Part shown: positions 8,924-16,788 of the stretch, in pieces
How the letters are laid out: each line of letters opens with the position of its first letter
How positions within the stretch are numbered: the stretch's first letter is position 1
Assembly: GCF_019977275.1 (NCBI RefSeq)
Contig: NZ_AP024650.1
Coordinates: 682,001-746,000, forward strand
Length of the DNA: 64,000 nucleotides
Direction: 5' to 3'
Origin: Arthrobacter sp. StoSoilB19
GTDB lineage: Bacteria; Actinomycetota; Actinomycetes; Actinomycetales; Micrococcaceae
Notes under the pieces: generated by a model
Database searches by the model: none
What the model was told of the DNA's origin: nothing
What the model saw: only the letters and a program-made list of their open reading frames with translations
Program-made: the position numbers and the translations under genes

Positions 8924-9426
8924 AGGCTGCTCCGGTGGGCGGCGAAAAATTCGCGCAGCAGTAAAGCGCACTCTTCCCCGCGGACCCCGGGATACACCTC
9001 AACCCAGTGGTTCAGCCGGCGCTCGCGGAGGATATCGAATACCGATCCCGCAGCGCCGGCCTTCTCATCCCAGGCCCCGAACACAACCCGGGGAATCCTC
9101 GCCAGGACGATCGCGCCCGCACACATGGCGCAGGGTTCCAGGGTGACCACCAGTGTGCAGTCGGACAAGCGCCACCCGTCGCCCTGGCCGCCGCCGAGCC
9201 GTGCCCGTTCCCGCAGCCGTCCGGCCGCCTCCCTGATGGCCACCACCTCGGCGTGGGCTGTGGGGTCGCCCAGCTCCTCCCGCTGGTTGCGTCCCGAACC
9301 CAGAAGGTCGCCGTCGGGCCCTATCACTACGGCGCCGATGGGCACGTCCTCCGTGTCGAGCGCACGGCGGGCCTCCGCCAGGGCAAGGCCCATCCAGGCC
9401 TCGTGTTTCTTTTCGGGCAAGGGCAT
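8920..9426 (-). CDS. tadA: tRNA-specific adenosine deaminase TadA
   Basis: The 168-residue cytidine-deaminase-fold protein has the zinc site His58-Ala-Glu60 (HAE) and Pro98-Cys99-Ala-Met-Cys102 (PCAMC). It converts A34 to inosine in tRNA-Arg(ACG), a gene for which lies at 31336-31412 in this window. The C-terminal helix ending EFFAAHRSSL is typical. A Gly-rich insertion near residues 75-85 separates the two zinc motifs. TATCAT on the minus strand sits six bases before the ATG and no Shine-Dalgarno is seen, so a leaderless message is likely. Confidence 0.92.
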   Translation of the reverse strand: MPLPEKKHEAWMGLALAEARRALDTEDVPIGAVVIGPDGDLLGSGRNQREELGDPTAHAEVVAIREAAGRLRERARLGGGQGDGWRLSDCTLVVTLEPCAMCAGAIVLARIPRVVFGAWDEKAGAAGSVFDILRERRLNHWVEVYPGVRGEECALLLREFFAAHRSSL

Positions 9427-9432
9427 GGCTCA

Positions 9433-9438
9433 ATGATA
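9433..9438 (-). promoter_or_regulatory. -10 box of leaderless tadA promoter
   Basis: Minus-strand TATCAT ends exactly six bases before the tadA ATG (9426). Confidence 0.6.
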
Positions 9439-9481
9439 GTTTCGGGGTTAGTCAGGTTACTTGCCGATGCCGGGAGGCACC

Positions 9482-10285
9482 ATGGACACTCTTCGGGACC
9501 GATTGGGTATTTGGTTCAAACCCTATGCGGCGTTGATCCTCACCATCCTTGTGGGCGGTGTGGTCATCGTGTCCCTGGCGCTGCTTGGGGCAGAGGTCTA
9601 CGACGATGTGGTGGACTCCGCTGGCCTAGCCAACCTGGACAAGCCTGCCCTTGCCTTTGCCGAAGGCCTCCGCAGCCCCGGCCTTGACTCCTTTGTCACC
9701 GGTTTCACCAACATCGGCGGCGGCATCGGGATGCCCATCCTGGCCAGCATCCTCACCGCGTGGTTGACCTTCCTGAGCCGGAACTGGCGTCCGCTGGTCC
9801 TGATCGGCGGTGCAGCGGCAGCGTCCGTCACCGCCACCACGTTCGGCAAGAAGCTGGTGGGCCGTACCCGGCCCGACCATGCGGACGCCGTCCCCCCTTA
9901 CGAGGATTCGCCATCCTTCCCCAGCGGACACACCCTGAACACCACCGTGGTGATCAGTCTGGTGATCTACCTCATCTGCCTTCAGTTCCACACCATGCGG
10001 GTCCGGGTTACCGCCATCACCGCCGGCTCGATCTTCATCATCGCCATGGGCCTGAGCCGGGTCTTCCTGGGCCACCACTGGCTCACGGACGTTATGGCCG
10101 GCTGGATCCTGGGCCTGGCCTGGGTGGCAATCGTTATCCTGGCCCACCGGCTGTTCCACCTGGTCCGAAGGCGCGAGCACGCAGGGGCAGCGCCGTCGTT
10201 CGACCGTCCCATCGTCCGGGACGTGGTGGCCGAGGAACTGCACGACGGCGAACACTCCGGACGCGGGAAGGGCAGCGCCGAGTGA
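9482..10285 (+). CDS. PAP2-family membrane phosphatase
   Basis: The 267-residue integral membrane protein has about six hydrophobic segments and the three phosphatidic-acid-phosphatase motifs: KLVGRTRPD, PSFPSGHTLN and SRVFLGHHWLTDV, whose His residues are nucleophile and acid. Likely substrates are undecaprenyl diphosphate or phosphatidic acid, acting on the outer face of the membrane. ATG 9482 is preferred to an upstream TTG because GGGAGG lies just before it. The tail after residue 230 is charged and cytoplasmic. Confidence 0.87.
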   Translation: MDTLRDRLGIWFKPYAALILTILVGGVVIVSLALLGAEVYDDVVDSAGLANLDKPALAFAEGLRSPGLDSFVTGFTNIGGGIGMPILASILTAWLTFLSRNWRPLVLIGGAAAASVTATTFGKKLVGRTRPDHADAVPPYEDSPSFPSGHTLNTTVVISLVIYLICLQFHTMRVRVTAITAGSIFIIAMGLSRVFLGHHWLTDVMAGWILGLAWVAIVILAHRLFHLVRRREHAGAAPSFDRPIVRDVVAEELHDGEHSGRGKGSAE

Positions 10286-10291
10286 TAGTTT
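10286..10291 (+). promoter_or_regulatory. -10 box of leaderless upp promoter
   Basis: TAGTTT ends exactly six bases before the upp ATG (10298). It overlaps the end of the phosphatase gene, whose stop TGA is at 10283-10285. Confidence 0.55.
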
Positions 10292-10297
10292 TGGGGG

Positions 10298-10933
10298 ATG
10301 CGCACTCTCGTTGTTGACCACCCCCTGGTCGCCCACAAGCTCACTGTCCTGAGGGACAAGAACACGCCGTCGCCGGTCTTCCGCCAGCTGACGGAAGAGC
10401 TGGTGACCCTGCTGGCCTACGAAGCCACTCGGGAGGTCCGCACCGAGCCCGTCACCATCGAGACGCCCGTCAGCACCACCGTCGGCACCGCCTTCACCAA
10501 GCCCACCCCGCTGGTGGTTCCCATCCTGCGCGCCGGCCTGGGAATGCTGGAAGGCATGACCAAGCTGGTTCCCACCGCTGAAGTGGGTTTCCTGGGCATG
10601 GCCCGGGACGAGGAGACACTGGACATCATCACCTACGCGGAGCGCCTGCCGGAGGACCTCACCGGCCGCCAGGTTTTCGTCCTGGACCCCATGCTGGCCA
10701 CGGGCGGAACCCTGCGCGAAGCCATCAAGTTCCTGTTCAAGCGCGGCGCTTCCGACGTCACCTGCATCTGCCTGCTGGCCGCCCCCGAGGGCCTGGCGCG
10801 GCTGGAGGAGGAACTGTCAGGGGCCAACGTGCACATCGTCCTGGCCTCCATCGACGAGAAGCTCAACGAGAAGTCCTACATTGTCCCCGGGCTGGGCGAC
10901 GCCGGCGACCGCCTCTACGGCATCGCCGGGTAG
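10298..10933 (+). CDS. upp: Uracil phosphoribosyltransferase
   Basis: The 211-residue protein matches UPRT over its full usual length: [10 protein letters not shown] near the start, [12 protein letters not shown], the PRPP loop [17 protein letters not shown], and the uracil-binding C-terminus [16 protein letters not shown]. It makes UMP from uracil and PRPP in pyrimidine salvage. It follows the PAP2 gene by 12 bases but has its own apparent leaderless promoter. Confidence 0.95.
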   Translation: MRTLVVDHPLVAHKLTVLRDKNTPSPVFRQLTEELVTLLAYEATREVRTEPVTIETPVSTTVGTAFTKPTPLVVPILRAGLGMLEGMTKLVPTAEVGFLGMARDEETLDIITYAERLPEDLTGRQVFVLDPMLATGGTLREAIKFLFKRGASDVTCICLLAAPEGLARLEEELSGANVHIVLASIDEKLNEKSYIVPGLGDAGDRLYGIAG

Positions 10934-10982
10934 CACTTCAACCCTGTTTGAACGGGCTCTTTCCCAACGGGTGTCCCGCCGC

Positions 10983-10988
10983 TAGCCT
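10983..10988 (+). promoter_or_regulatory. -10 box of leaderless promoter (VOC gene)
   Basis: TAGCCT ends exactly six bases before ATG 10995. Confidence 0.55.
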
Positions 10989-10994
10989 GTGCGG

Positions 10995-11420
10995 ATGGAC
11001 TGGAAACTCGAGCTTGTCTTTGTCCCCGTATCCGACGTTGACCGTGCCAAGGACTTCTACGTCAACAAAGTGGGCTTTAACGCCGACTACGACGAGCGGC
11101 CGTCGGACTCCATCCGCTTTGTGCAGTTGACGCCGCCGGGCTCGGCCTGCTCCATCTGCATCGGCGAAGGACTCGTCGACGCCCCGCCCGGCACGGGCTC
11201 CAACCTGCAGATGGTGGTCGACGACATCAATGCGGCGCATGACCAGCTCAAGAGCAACGGCGTGGATGTCAGCGATGTGGACGTCCAGGACTGGGGCCAC
11301 TTTGTGTACTTCGCCGATCCGGACGGAAACAAGTGGGCTGTCCAGTACATCCCGTGGCGGAACGCCGGGCCGGGCGCTGGCGGGAACACCGGACAGGACG
11401 CCGGACCGGGCGCTGGTTAA
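10995..11420 (+). CDS. Glyoxalase/bleomycin-resistance (VOC) family protein
   Basis: The 141-residue protein has one VOC unit: LELVFVPVSDVDRAKDFYV at the start and WGHFVYFADPDGNKWAVQY near residue 100, the typical second strand with a metal-site-like His and the DPDGN turn. VOC proteins include glyoxalases, dioxygenases and antibiotic-binding proteins; which applies here is unknown. The last ~20 residues are a Gly/Ala/Pro-rich tail with a near repeat (GQDAGPGAG). ATG 10995 is chosen over a GTG six bases upstream because TAGCCT stands six bases before it. Confidence 0.8.
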   Translation: MDWKLELVFVPVSDVDRAKDFYVNKVGFNADYDERPSDSIRFVQLTPPGSACSICIGEGLVDAPPGTGSNLQMVVDDINAAHDQLKSNGVDVSDVDVQDWGHFVYFADPDGNKWAVQYIPWRNAGPGAGGNTGQDAGPGAG

Positions 11421-11465
11421 CCAAAGCGGCGGGCCGCATCATGATGATGCGGGCCGCCGCTTTGG
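11421..11465. terminator. Long hairpin between convergent VOC and transglycosylase genes
   Basis: CCAAAGCGGCGG (11421-11432) pairs with CCGCCGCTTTGG (11454-11465), and the interior CCGCATCAT/ATGATGCGG extends the stem. It begins directly after the VOC stop and could serve both strands. Confidence 0.8.
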
Positions 11466-11507
11466 TGCAGTTCCCCCGGCATCGCTGCCGCCGGGGGGGA
11501 GTAGTGC

Positions 11508-12221
11508 CTAGTACCAGTTGTGGGCCAGGTGGAAGTTCAGGGCACCACAGGGCGACTGGTAGCTCTTCTTGATGTAGTCCAGGCCCCAATTGATCTGCGT
11601 GCGGTAGTTGGTGAGGTAGTCCGCGCCGGCGCTTGCCATCTTCTCAGCGGGCAGGGACTGGACGATGCCGTATGCCCCGCTGCTGGAATTGGTGGCCGTG
11701 GTGGTCCAGTCGGACTCCTTGGTCCACAGCGTCTGCAGGCACTGCATCTGGTCCGGTCCCCAGCCAAACGCCCCCAGCTGGCTGGCGGCGTACGCTTGGG
11801 CGCCTGCAGGATCGTTAACCGCGACGGCGCGAGCCGGCTCAGGTGCGGGGGCGGGCTCAGGCGCCGGGGCCGGGGCAGGCGCTGCGGGTGCTGCCGGTGC
11901 CGCTGCGGGGGCCGGTTCCGCTGCCTGCGGTGCCACGCTGATGGCAGCGGGCGCGGGGCTTGCTGCCGGGTTGGAGCGGATCTCGCTCTTCTCGATGCTC
12001 ATTTGAGCGTCGGACGCCGACGTGGAAGGGTTGGACGCGGTGGATGACACCGGAGTCATGCTGCTGGTGGCCTGTCCTGCCGCGCCTACCCCCACCAGCA
12101 CCGCGCACGATGCTGCAAGGACGGCGGCGCGCTGGCCCAGGGTGGTCTTCTTGGCCTGCTGCGCGGCCCTGTGTTTAGCCTTGGCCTGCAGCAGGCGTGC
12201 TTCTGCCGTGTTTTTGGACAT
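11508..12221 (-). CDS. Secreted lytic-transglycosylase-like cell-wall protein
   Basis: The 237-residue protein has a charged N-terminus and a hydrophobic segment at about residues 28-48 (signal peptide or anchor). A disordered Ala/Pro/Glu-rich region to about residue 135 follows, then a C-terminal SLT-like domain with LWTKESDWTTTATN, whose Glu is the likely catalytic acid, and SSSGAYGIVQ. The domain ends at LAHNWY, typical of short actinobacterial transglycosylase and aggregation-promoting-factor-like domains. The predicted role is peptidoglycan cleavage outside the membrane during growth or resuscitation. A GAGAGG ribosome site precedes the ATG. The leader contains a c-di-AMP riboswitch, which ties expression to cell-envelope or osmotic signalling. 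Confidence 0.82.
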   Translation of the reverse strand: MSKNTAEARLLQAKAKHRAAQQAKKTTLGQRAAVLAASCAVLVGVGAAGQATSSMTPVSSTASNPSTSASDAQMSIEKSEIRSNPAASPAPAAISVAPQAAEPAPAAAPAAPAAPAPAPAPEPAPAPEPARAVAVNDPAGAQAYAASQLGAFGWGPDQMQCLQTLWTKESDWTTTATNSSSGAYGIVQSLPAEKMASAGADYLTNYRTQINWGLDYIKKSYQSPCGALNFHLAHNWY

Positions 12222-12230
12222 GATTGATCG

Positions 12231-12405
12231 CCTCTCACACCTGCGGAGTTAGCTGTCGGGTTCGGATGAGGGCATCCGGCCGTACGGAAAGATCACGTAC
12301 TGGCTTAACCCCAAGGGCATTCAATGCCCGGGACGGTGGGTCCCCCGCCTCTGCCGTAGCTCAATCGGAATCCGGGGAAGCGGCAGAGCTTGGCGTCGAC
12401 CCGGG
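12231..12405 (-). promoter_or_regulatory. c-di-AMP riboswitch (ydaO/yuaA class)
   Basis: The minus-strand leader contains the conserved ydaO blocks in order: GACGCCAAGCTCTGCCG opening a stem that closes at CGGCAGAG, GGGGGACCCA (12337-12346), CTTGGGGTTAA (12305-12315) and TCCGAACCCGACAGCTAAC (12248-12266) followed by CGCAGG. The 3' part lies just before the ribosome site of the transglycosylase-like gene. In this class c-di-AMP normally lowers expression. ydaO elements upstream of rpf and other cell-wall hydrolase genes are known in actinobacteria. Boundaries are approximate. Confidence 0.9.
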
Positions 12406-12594
12406 ATATGCGGCCCGAACGGGGGCCGCACCCAATCGACGCTACAGGAAGTGCACGCGAAAGTCACATTTAGGTAACGGAAGTCACGATCCTCAGCGCG
12501 TTGATTTGCCGGATTCCCCGTTCGTAACCTCGGTCCCATTGGGGTATGGCCGCCCCATTTCATGAGCGCAGCGCGCCGACCGTTACAGTTCCCG
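12406..12594. other. Intergenic region: promoter side of the riboswitch
   Basis: There is no coding sequence. Relative to the leftward riboswitch this is the upstream DNA. It contains two GTGACTT copies in the same orientation (minus strand) around a TTACCTAAAT stretch near 12455-12485, a possible promoter or activator site. I could not assign the -35 and -10 boxes with confidence. No terminator for the GT39 gene ending at 12595 was recognised. Confidence 0.35.
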
Positions 12595-14643
12595 TTACCC
12601 AGCCAACAGGTAGACGGTGGTGCCGCCAATGCTCTGCGCCGTGAAGTTGTTCGCCACCCACTGGGCGATCTGGGCGGCAGCGTCCGAACCGGTACTGGCC
12701 CGGATGGTTCCGCCTGTGATGAAGTAGTGGATCTTTCCCTGGGACACCAGATCCTGGAACTCCGCCAAGGTAGGGGCGGGATCTGTGCCGTTGAACCCAC
12801 CCACCGCCATGACCGGCAGTTCCGTTGCCAACTGGTAACCGGCAGCGTTGTTCGACCCCACCACTGCCGCTGCCCAGGTGTAGCCCGAGGCGCCATTCCT
12901 GAGTGCTGCCACGAGTTCCGCGGACGGCGTGGGGGCGCCCAAGAGGCCTCCCACGGCCCCGCCTCCGCGACCACCGGCAGCAGCGGTTCCGCCGGGAAGT
13001 GTTCCCCCGGGCGCGCCCTGCTGGCGGGCCGTGTTTCCCTGGGTTGTTGGCTGCCTGGTGCTGCCTGTCCCGCTCCGGCCAGGGCCCGTCCCGCGAGGGG
13101 CGAAGCCCGACGAGGGCCCGGCACTGACGATCGCCCCGCTGTGCGTTGTCGACGCCGTGGAAAGGGAGTACGCCAGCGGCCCGGTGAGCGACGCCGCAAT
13201 GGCGAGCGCCGCCGTCGTCCGCTGCACGGCACGCCAGCGCAGGAACCTGCCGAACGCCACGCCCGCTGCGGCCGCCAAGCCTCCGGAAAGGACCAGCCAA
13301 CGCAGCCACGCGCCGTAGGCGGACGTGGTGCCCAGCAGCTGGAAGGCCATCAGGGCGGCCGCGGCCACCGCTGCGGCCAGCAGGAGTGCGGCGGGTGGCT
13401 GCTGCCGGTGCTGCCACAGGAGGACCGTGCCCAGCCCCGCAAGCCCGGCGATCCCCGGCGCCAGCGCCACGGCGTAGTAAGGGTGGATGATGCCGGCCAT
13501 GAAGCTGAAGACCAGGCCCGTCACCAGCACCCACGAGCCCCAGATGATGACGGCGGCGCGCACCGCATCGGTCCGCGGGGCCCGCCGGCCCAACCACAGC
13601 AGGCCCGCCGCAAGGATCAGGGCGGACGGCAGCAGCCACGCGATCTGGCCGCCGAACTCGCTGTTGAACATCCGGAGCAGCCCGGGATCTCCCCAGCCGT
13701 TGCCGCCGCCCACACTGCCGGTCTCGTCGCCCGTCAGCCGGCCCAGCCCGTTGTAACCCAGCGTGAGCTCCAGGATGGAGTTGTTTTGCGATCCGCCGAT
13801 GTAGGGACGCAGGCCGGCCGGCGTCAGCTCCACCGCCAGGAGCCACCACCCGGCGGAGGCCACCATGGCCGCTCCCGCCGCGGCCAGCCGGAGCAGGCGC
13901 CGCGGGAGACTGTGCGGGCCTGCCAGCGCGTAGGCGATTGCGAATCCCGGAACCACCAGCAGGACCTGCAGCTGCTTGGCCAGGAAGCCGAAGCCCAGGA
14001 ACACTCCGGCAAGCAGGAGCCAGCGCAACCGGTCCTCCTGGACTGCACGGAGGACCGCGTAGGCGGCTGCCGTCATGAGCAGCACCAGCAGGGCGTCCGG
14101 GTTGTTGAAGCGGAACATCAGCGTGGCAACGGGGGTGAGGGCCAGGACGGCCGCGGCGATCAGTCCTGCGCGGTGCGCCAGGCGTGGATCGGCCGTGGCA
14201 GGCGACGCGGCCCGCCGTACGGCCAGGTAAAGCAGCCAGGCGGTGCCGACGCCCATCAGTGCCTGGGGGACCAGGATGCTCCAGGAACTGAGGCCGAAGA
14301 TCCGGACGGACAACCCCATGATCCACAGCGACGCCGGCGGCTTGTCCACCGTGATGGCGTTGGCCGCGTCGGAAGAGCCGAAAAACCAGGCCGTCCAGTC
14401 CTGCGATCCGGCCTGGGCCGCGGCGGAATAGAACGCGTTGGCCCAGCCGGATGCTCCAAGGTTCCACAAGTACAGCACGGCGGTCCCGGCCAGCACCGCT
14501 GCCAGTTCCAGCCCCCGCCGGAGCGCCCGCGGGTCCGGCCGGTAGCAGGCCGGGACAGGATGATGCGCGGCGGCAGGAGCGCCGGCAGGGTGTCCGGTGT
14601 GGACCGACGCAGTGTGGACGGACGCTGGGTAGTGGCTGGCCAT
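12595..14643 (-). CDS. GT39 / ArnT-like membrane glycosyltransferase (copy 2)
   Basis: The 682-residue polytopic protein has the PMT_2/ArnT pattern: WNLGASGWANAFYSAAAQAG and the DKPPASLW motif on the first extracytoplasmic loop, about eleven membrane helices, a Gly/Ser/Thr-rich loop (about residues 505-560) and a soluble C-terminal domain with PAPTLAEFQDLV. Enzymes of this class transfer sugars from polyprenyl-phosphate donors outside the membrane. Donor and acceptor are unknown. It starts six bases after the stop of a paralogue with the same architecture, so the two are an adjacent duplication in one transcription unit. Confidence 0.85.
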   Translation of the reverse strand: MASHYPASVHTASVHTGHPAGAPAAAHHPVPACYRPDPRALRRGLELAAVLAGTAVLYLWNLGASGWANAFYSAAAQAGSQDWTAWFFGSSDAANAITVDKPPASLWIMGLSVRIFGLSSWSILVPQALMGVGTAWLLYLAVRRAASPATADPRLAHRAGLIAAAVLALTPVATLMFRFNNPDALLVLLMTAAAYAVLRAVQEDRLRWLLLAGVFLGFGFLAKQLQVLLVVPGFAIAYALAGPHSLPRRLLRLAAAGAAMVASAGWWLLAVELTPAGLRPYIGGSQNNSILELTLGYNGLGRLTGDETGSVGGGNGWGDPGLLRMFNSEFGGQIAWLLPSALILAAGLLWLGRRAPRTDAVRAAVIIWGSWVLVTGLVFSFMAGIIHPYYAVALAPGIAGLAGLGTVLLWQHRQQPPAALLLAAAVAAAALMAFQLLGTTSAYGAWLRWLVLSGGLAAAAGVAFGRFLRWRAVQRTTAALAIAASLTGPLAYSLSTASTTHSGAIVSAGPSSGFAPRGTGPGRSGTGSTRQPTTQGNTARQQGAPGGTLPGGTAAAGGRGGGAVGGLLGAPTPSAELVAALRNGASGYTWAAAVVGSNNAAGYQLATELPVMAVGGFNGTDPAPTLAEFQDLVSQGKIHYFITGGTIRASTGSDAAAQIAQWVANNFTAQSIGGTTVYLLAG

Positions 14644-14649
14644 GGAGTC

Positions 14650-16788
14650 CTACTTGGTGAGTTGGTACACGGTGGAGTTGCCTACGGTCTGGGCCTGGAA
14701 GTTGGCCTGGACCCAGGCGGCCACCTCGGAATTGCCGCGACCACCCATGCCGCCGCCACCCATGCCACCGCCTTGGATGAAGTAGCCGATCTCGCCCTTG
14801 GCCACCATGTCCTGGAACTCGGCGAGCGTGGGGTAGGGGTCACCGCCGTTCCAACCGCCCAGGGCAATGACGTTGGTGTTCGTGGCGAGTTCCAGGCTGG
14901 CTGCCTGGCTGGCGCCGGAGACGATCGCGGACCACTTCGTGGTGGTGGCCTTCAGGAGTGCCGCCACCGCCGCATCTGCGGATCCTTCGCCCGGGCCGCC
15001 GGCGCCCCCGGCACCCCCGGCACCTCCGGGGCCGGCTGCGCCGTCGAGGCCGCCGAAGGGATCGAGTCCACCCGCACCGTTGGCAGCGTCAGTGGCGGCC
15101 TCCCTGCCGTCAGCCCGTGCGCCGCCGAATCCAGCGGCACGGTTGCCGAAGCCACCCGCGGACGAACCCGCCGGGCCCGACGTCGGAATGGAACCGGAGT
15201 GGGCGGAAGCAGCGGTGGCGAGGGTCCACCCCGCTGTCCCAAGACCGCCGGCCAGGAGGGATACGACGACGACGGCGGCCGCACCGGCCCGGCGGAACCG
15301 TCCGGAGGCGCCCAGTTTCGAGGTGCCCGGTTTCGAGGTGCCCAGTGCGTCGAGGCGGAGGAGGATTGCGGCGGCGGCGAGGACGCCGAGCACGATGATG
15401 GCGACCCGCAGCCAGGGGAGCCACGACGTGTCGCGGCCCAGCAGGACTGCCGACCACACAGAGGTGCCGAGGACGGTCACGGCGAGGACGATCCGGGCCG
15501 GCCAGTAGCTGCGGCCACGCCAGAGCTCCACTGCGCCTATGCCCACCAGCGCTGCGATCGCCGGCGCCAGTGCCACCGAGTAGTAGGGATGGACAATGCC
15601 GCTCATGAAGCTGAAGACACCTCCGGTGACCACGAGCCAGCCGCCCCACAGGATCAGGGCCGCGCGGCCCGGGGAGGTGCGTACTTCCCGGCGCGTGAAC
15701 CAGAGGCCTGCCACCAGCAGGACCAGGGCGGCGGGCAGAAGCCACGAGACCTCACCGCCAAAGCTGGTCCCGAACATCCGCAGCAGCCCGGCCGCCCCGC
15801 CGAATCCGGCGTTGCCGCCGCCGAAGCCGCCTGCGGGACCGCCGGCAGCACCCCCGGCCCCGCCGGGCATGCCCTCGCCGGAACCGGTGAGACGGGCCAG
15901 CCCGTTGTACCCGAACGTCAGTTCAAGGAAGCTGTTGGTGCTGGACCCTGCCATGTACGGCCGCTCCGAGGCCGGCGTCAGCTGGAACAGGGCGATGTAG
16001 CTGCCGGCAACCACGACGATTCCGCCCAGCGCGCCAAGCAGATGCACCAGCCGGCGCCCCACCGGCGTGGGTGCGGCCCACAGATAGGCCAGTCCCAGAG
16101 CGGGAACAATCAGGAAGCCCTGCAGCATCTTGGTCAGGAAGGCCAGGCCAACCACGGCACCGGCGGCCACCAGCCACTTCCAACCCGCCCTCTCAATGGC
16201 GCGGGTGGTGAAGTAGGCGGCGAGCACCAGGCACAGGGTGAGCATGGCGTCCGGGTTGTTGAACTTGAACATGAGCGCAGCCACCGGCGTCAGCGCCAGG
16301 GCAGCGCCGGCCAGCAGGCCTGCGGCAGGTCCCGAGACGCGTTTGACGGCCAAGTAGAGGAACCCGACGGCGGCCACCCCCATGAGTGCTTCCGGCACCA
16401 GCATGCTCAGTGGTGAAAAACCGAAGATGCGCCCTGCGAGGGCGGGGATCCAGAGTGCTGCCGGCGGCTTGTCCACCGTGATGGCGTTCCCTGCGTCCAG
16501 CGAGCCGAAAAGGAACGCCGTCCAGTCCTTGGCGCCGGCCTGGATGGCGGCTGCATAGAAGGAGTTTCCGTAGCCGGTTGCTGCCAGGTTCCACAGATAC
16601 AGGACCGCCGTGGCTGCCAGGAGCCCCACGGCGGAAGGCCTCACCCAGCGGGGCTGCGCACCGAAGGCGTAGCGGGTCCAGCGGGGTGCGGTATCGGCCG
16701 CCCCGGGGGAGGAGGCAGCGTGGCCGGATGGCGACGGCTGCCGGCCGGCGGGTGAGCCGGCGTCCGCCGGCGAAATGGTGGAGGTCAT
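14650..16788 (-). CDS. GT39 / ArnT-like membrane glycosyltransferase (copy 1)
   Basis: The 712-residue protein parallels its downstream neighbour: WNLAATGYGNSFYAAAIQAG, DKPPAALW, FKFNNPDAML, about eleven helices and a C-terminal extracytoplasmic domain with PYPTLAEFQDMV. It differs by Gly-rich insertions near residues 300-330 and 550-620 and a GGGMGGGGMGGRG turn near the C-terminus. The ATG overlaps the TGA of the upstream GT2-GtrA gene (ATGA, 16785-16788), indicating translational coupling. A flippase-like GtrA domain and a GT2 that could make a polyprenyl-phosphate sugar just upstream fit a donor-synthesis, flipping and transfer scheme. Confidence 0.87.
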   Translation of the reverse strand: MTSTISPADAGSPAGRQPSPSGHAASSPGAADTAPRWTRYAFGAQPRWVRPSAVGLLAATAVLYLWNLAATGYGNSFYAAAIQAGAKDWTAFLFGSLDAGNAITVDKPPAALWIPALAGRIFGFSPLSMLVPEALMGVAAVGFLYLAVKRVSGPAAGLLAGAALALTPVAALMFKFNNPDAMLTLCLVLAAYFTTRAIERAGWKWLVAAGAVVGLAFLTKMLQGFLIVPALGLAYLWAAPTPVGRRLVHLLGALGGIVVVAGSYIALFQLTPASERPYMAGSSTNSFLELTFGYNGLARLTGSGEGMPGGAGGAAGGPAGGFGGGNAGFGGAAGLLRMFGTSFGGEVSWLLPAALVLLVAGLWFTRREVRTSPGRAALILWGGWLVVTGGVFSFMSGIVHPYYSVALAPAIAALVGIGAVELWRGRSYWPARIVLAVTVLGTSVWSAVLLGRDTSWLPWLRVAIIVLGVLAAAAILLRLDALGTSKPGTSKLGASGRFRRAGAAAVVVVSLLAGGLGTAGWTLATAASAHSGSIPTSGPAGSSAGGFGNRAAGFGGARADGREAATDAANGAGGLDPFGGLDGAAGPGGAGGAGGAGGPGEGSADAAVAALLKATTTKWSAIVSGASQAASLELATNTNVIALGGWNGGDPYPTLAEFQDMVAKGEIGYFIQGGGMGGGGMGGRGNSEVAAWVQANFQAQTVGNSTVYQLTK

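Noticed and set aside
12440..12490. CRP-like site upstream of the riboswitch
   Set aside because: Only one half-site (TCAC) is good and the partner half does not align at the six-base spacing.
12562..16416. A 1284-codon open frame on the plus strand
   Set aside because: It is antisense to two well-supported GT39 genes, its translation is low-complexity Arg/Gly/Pro/Ala, and it has no ribosome site or family similarity. Long antisense frames are expected with very GC-rich third positions.
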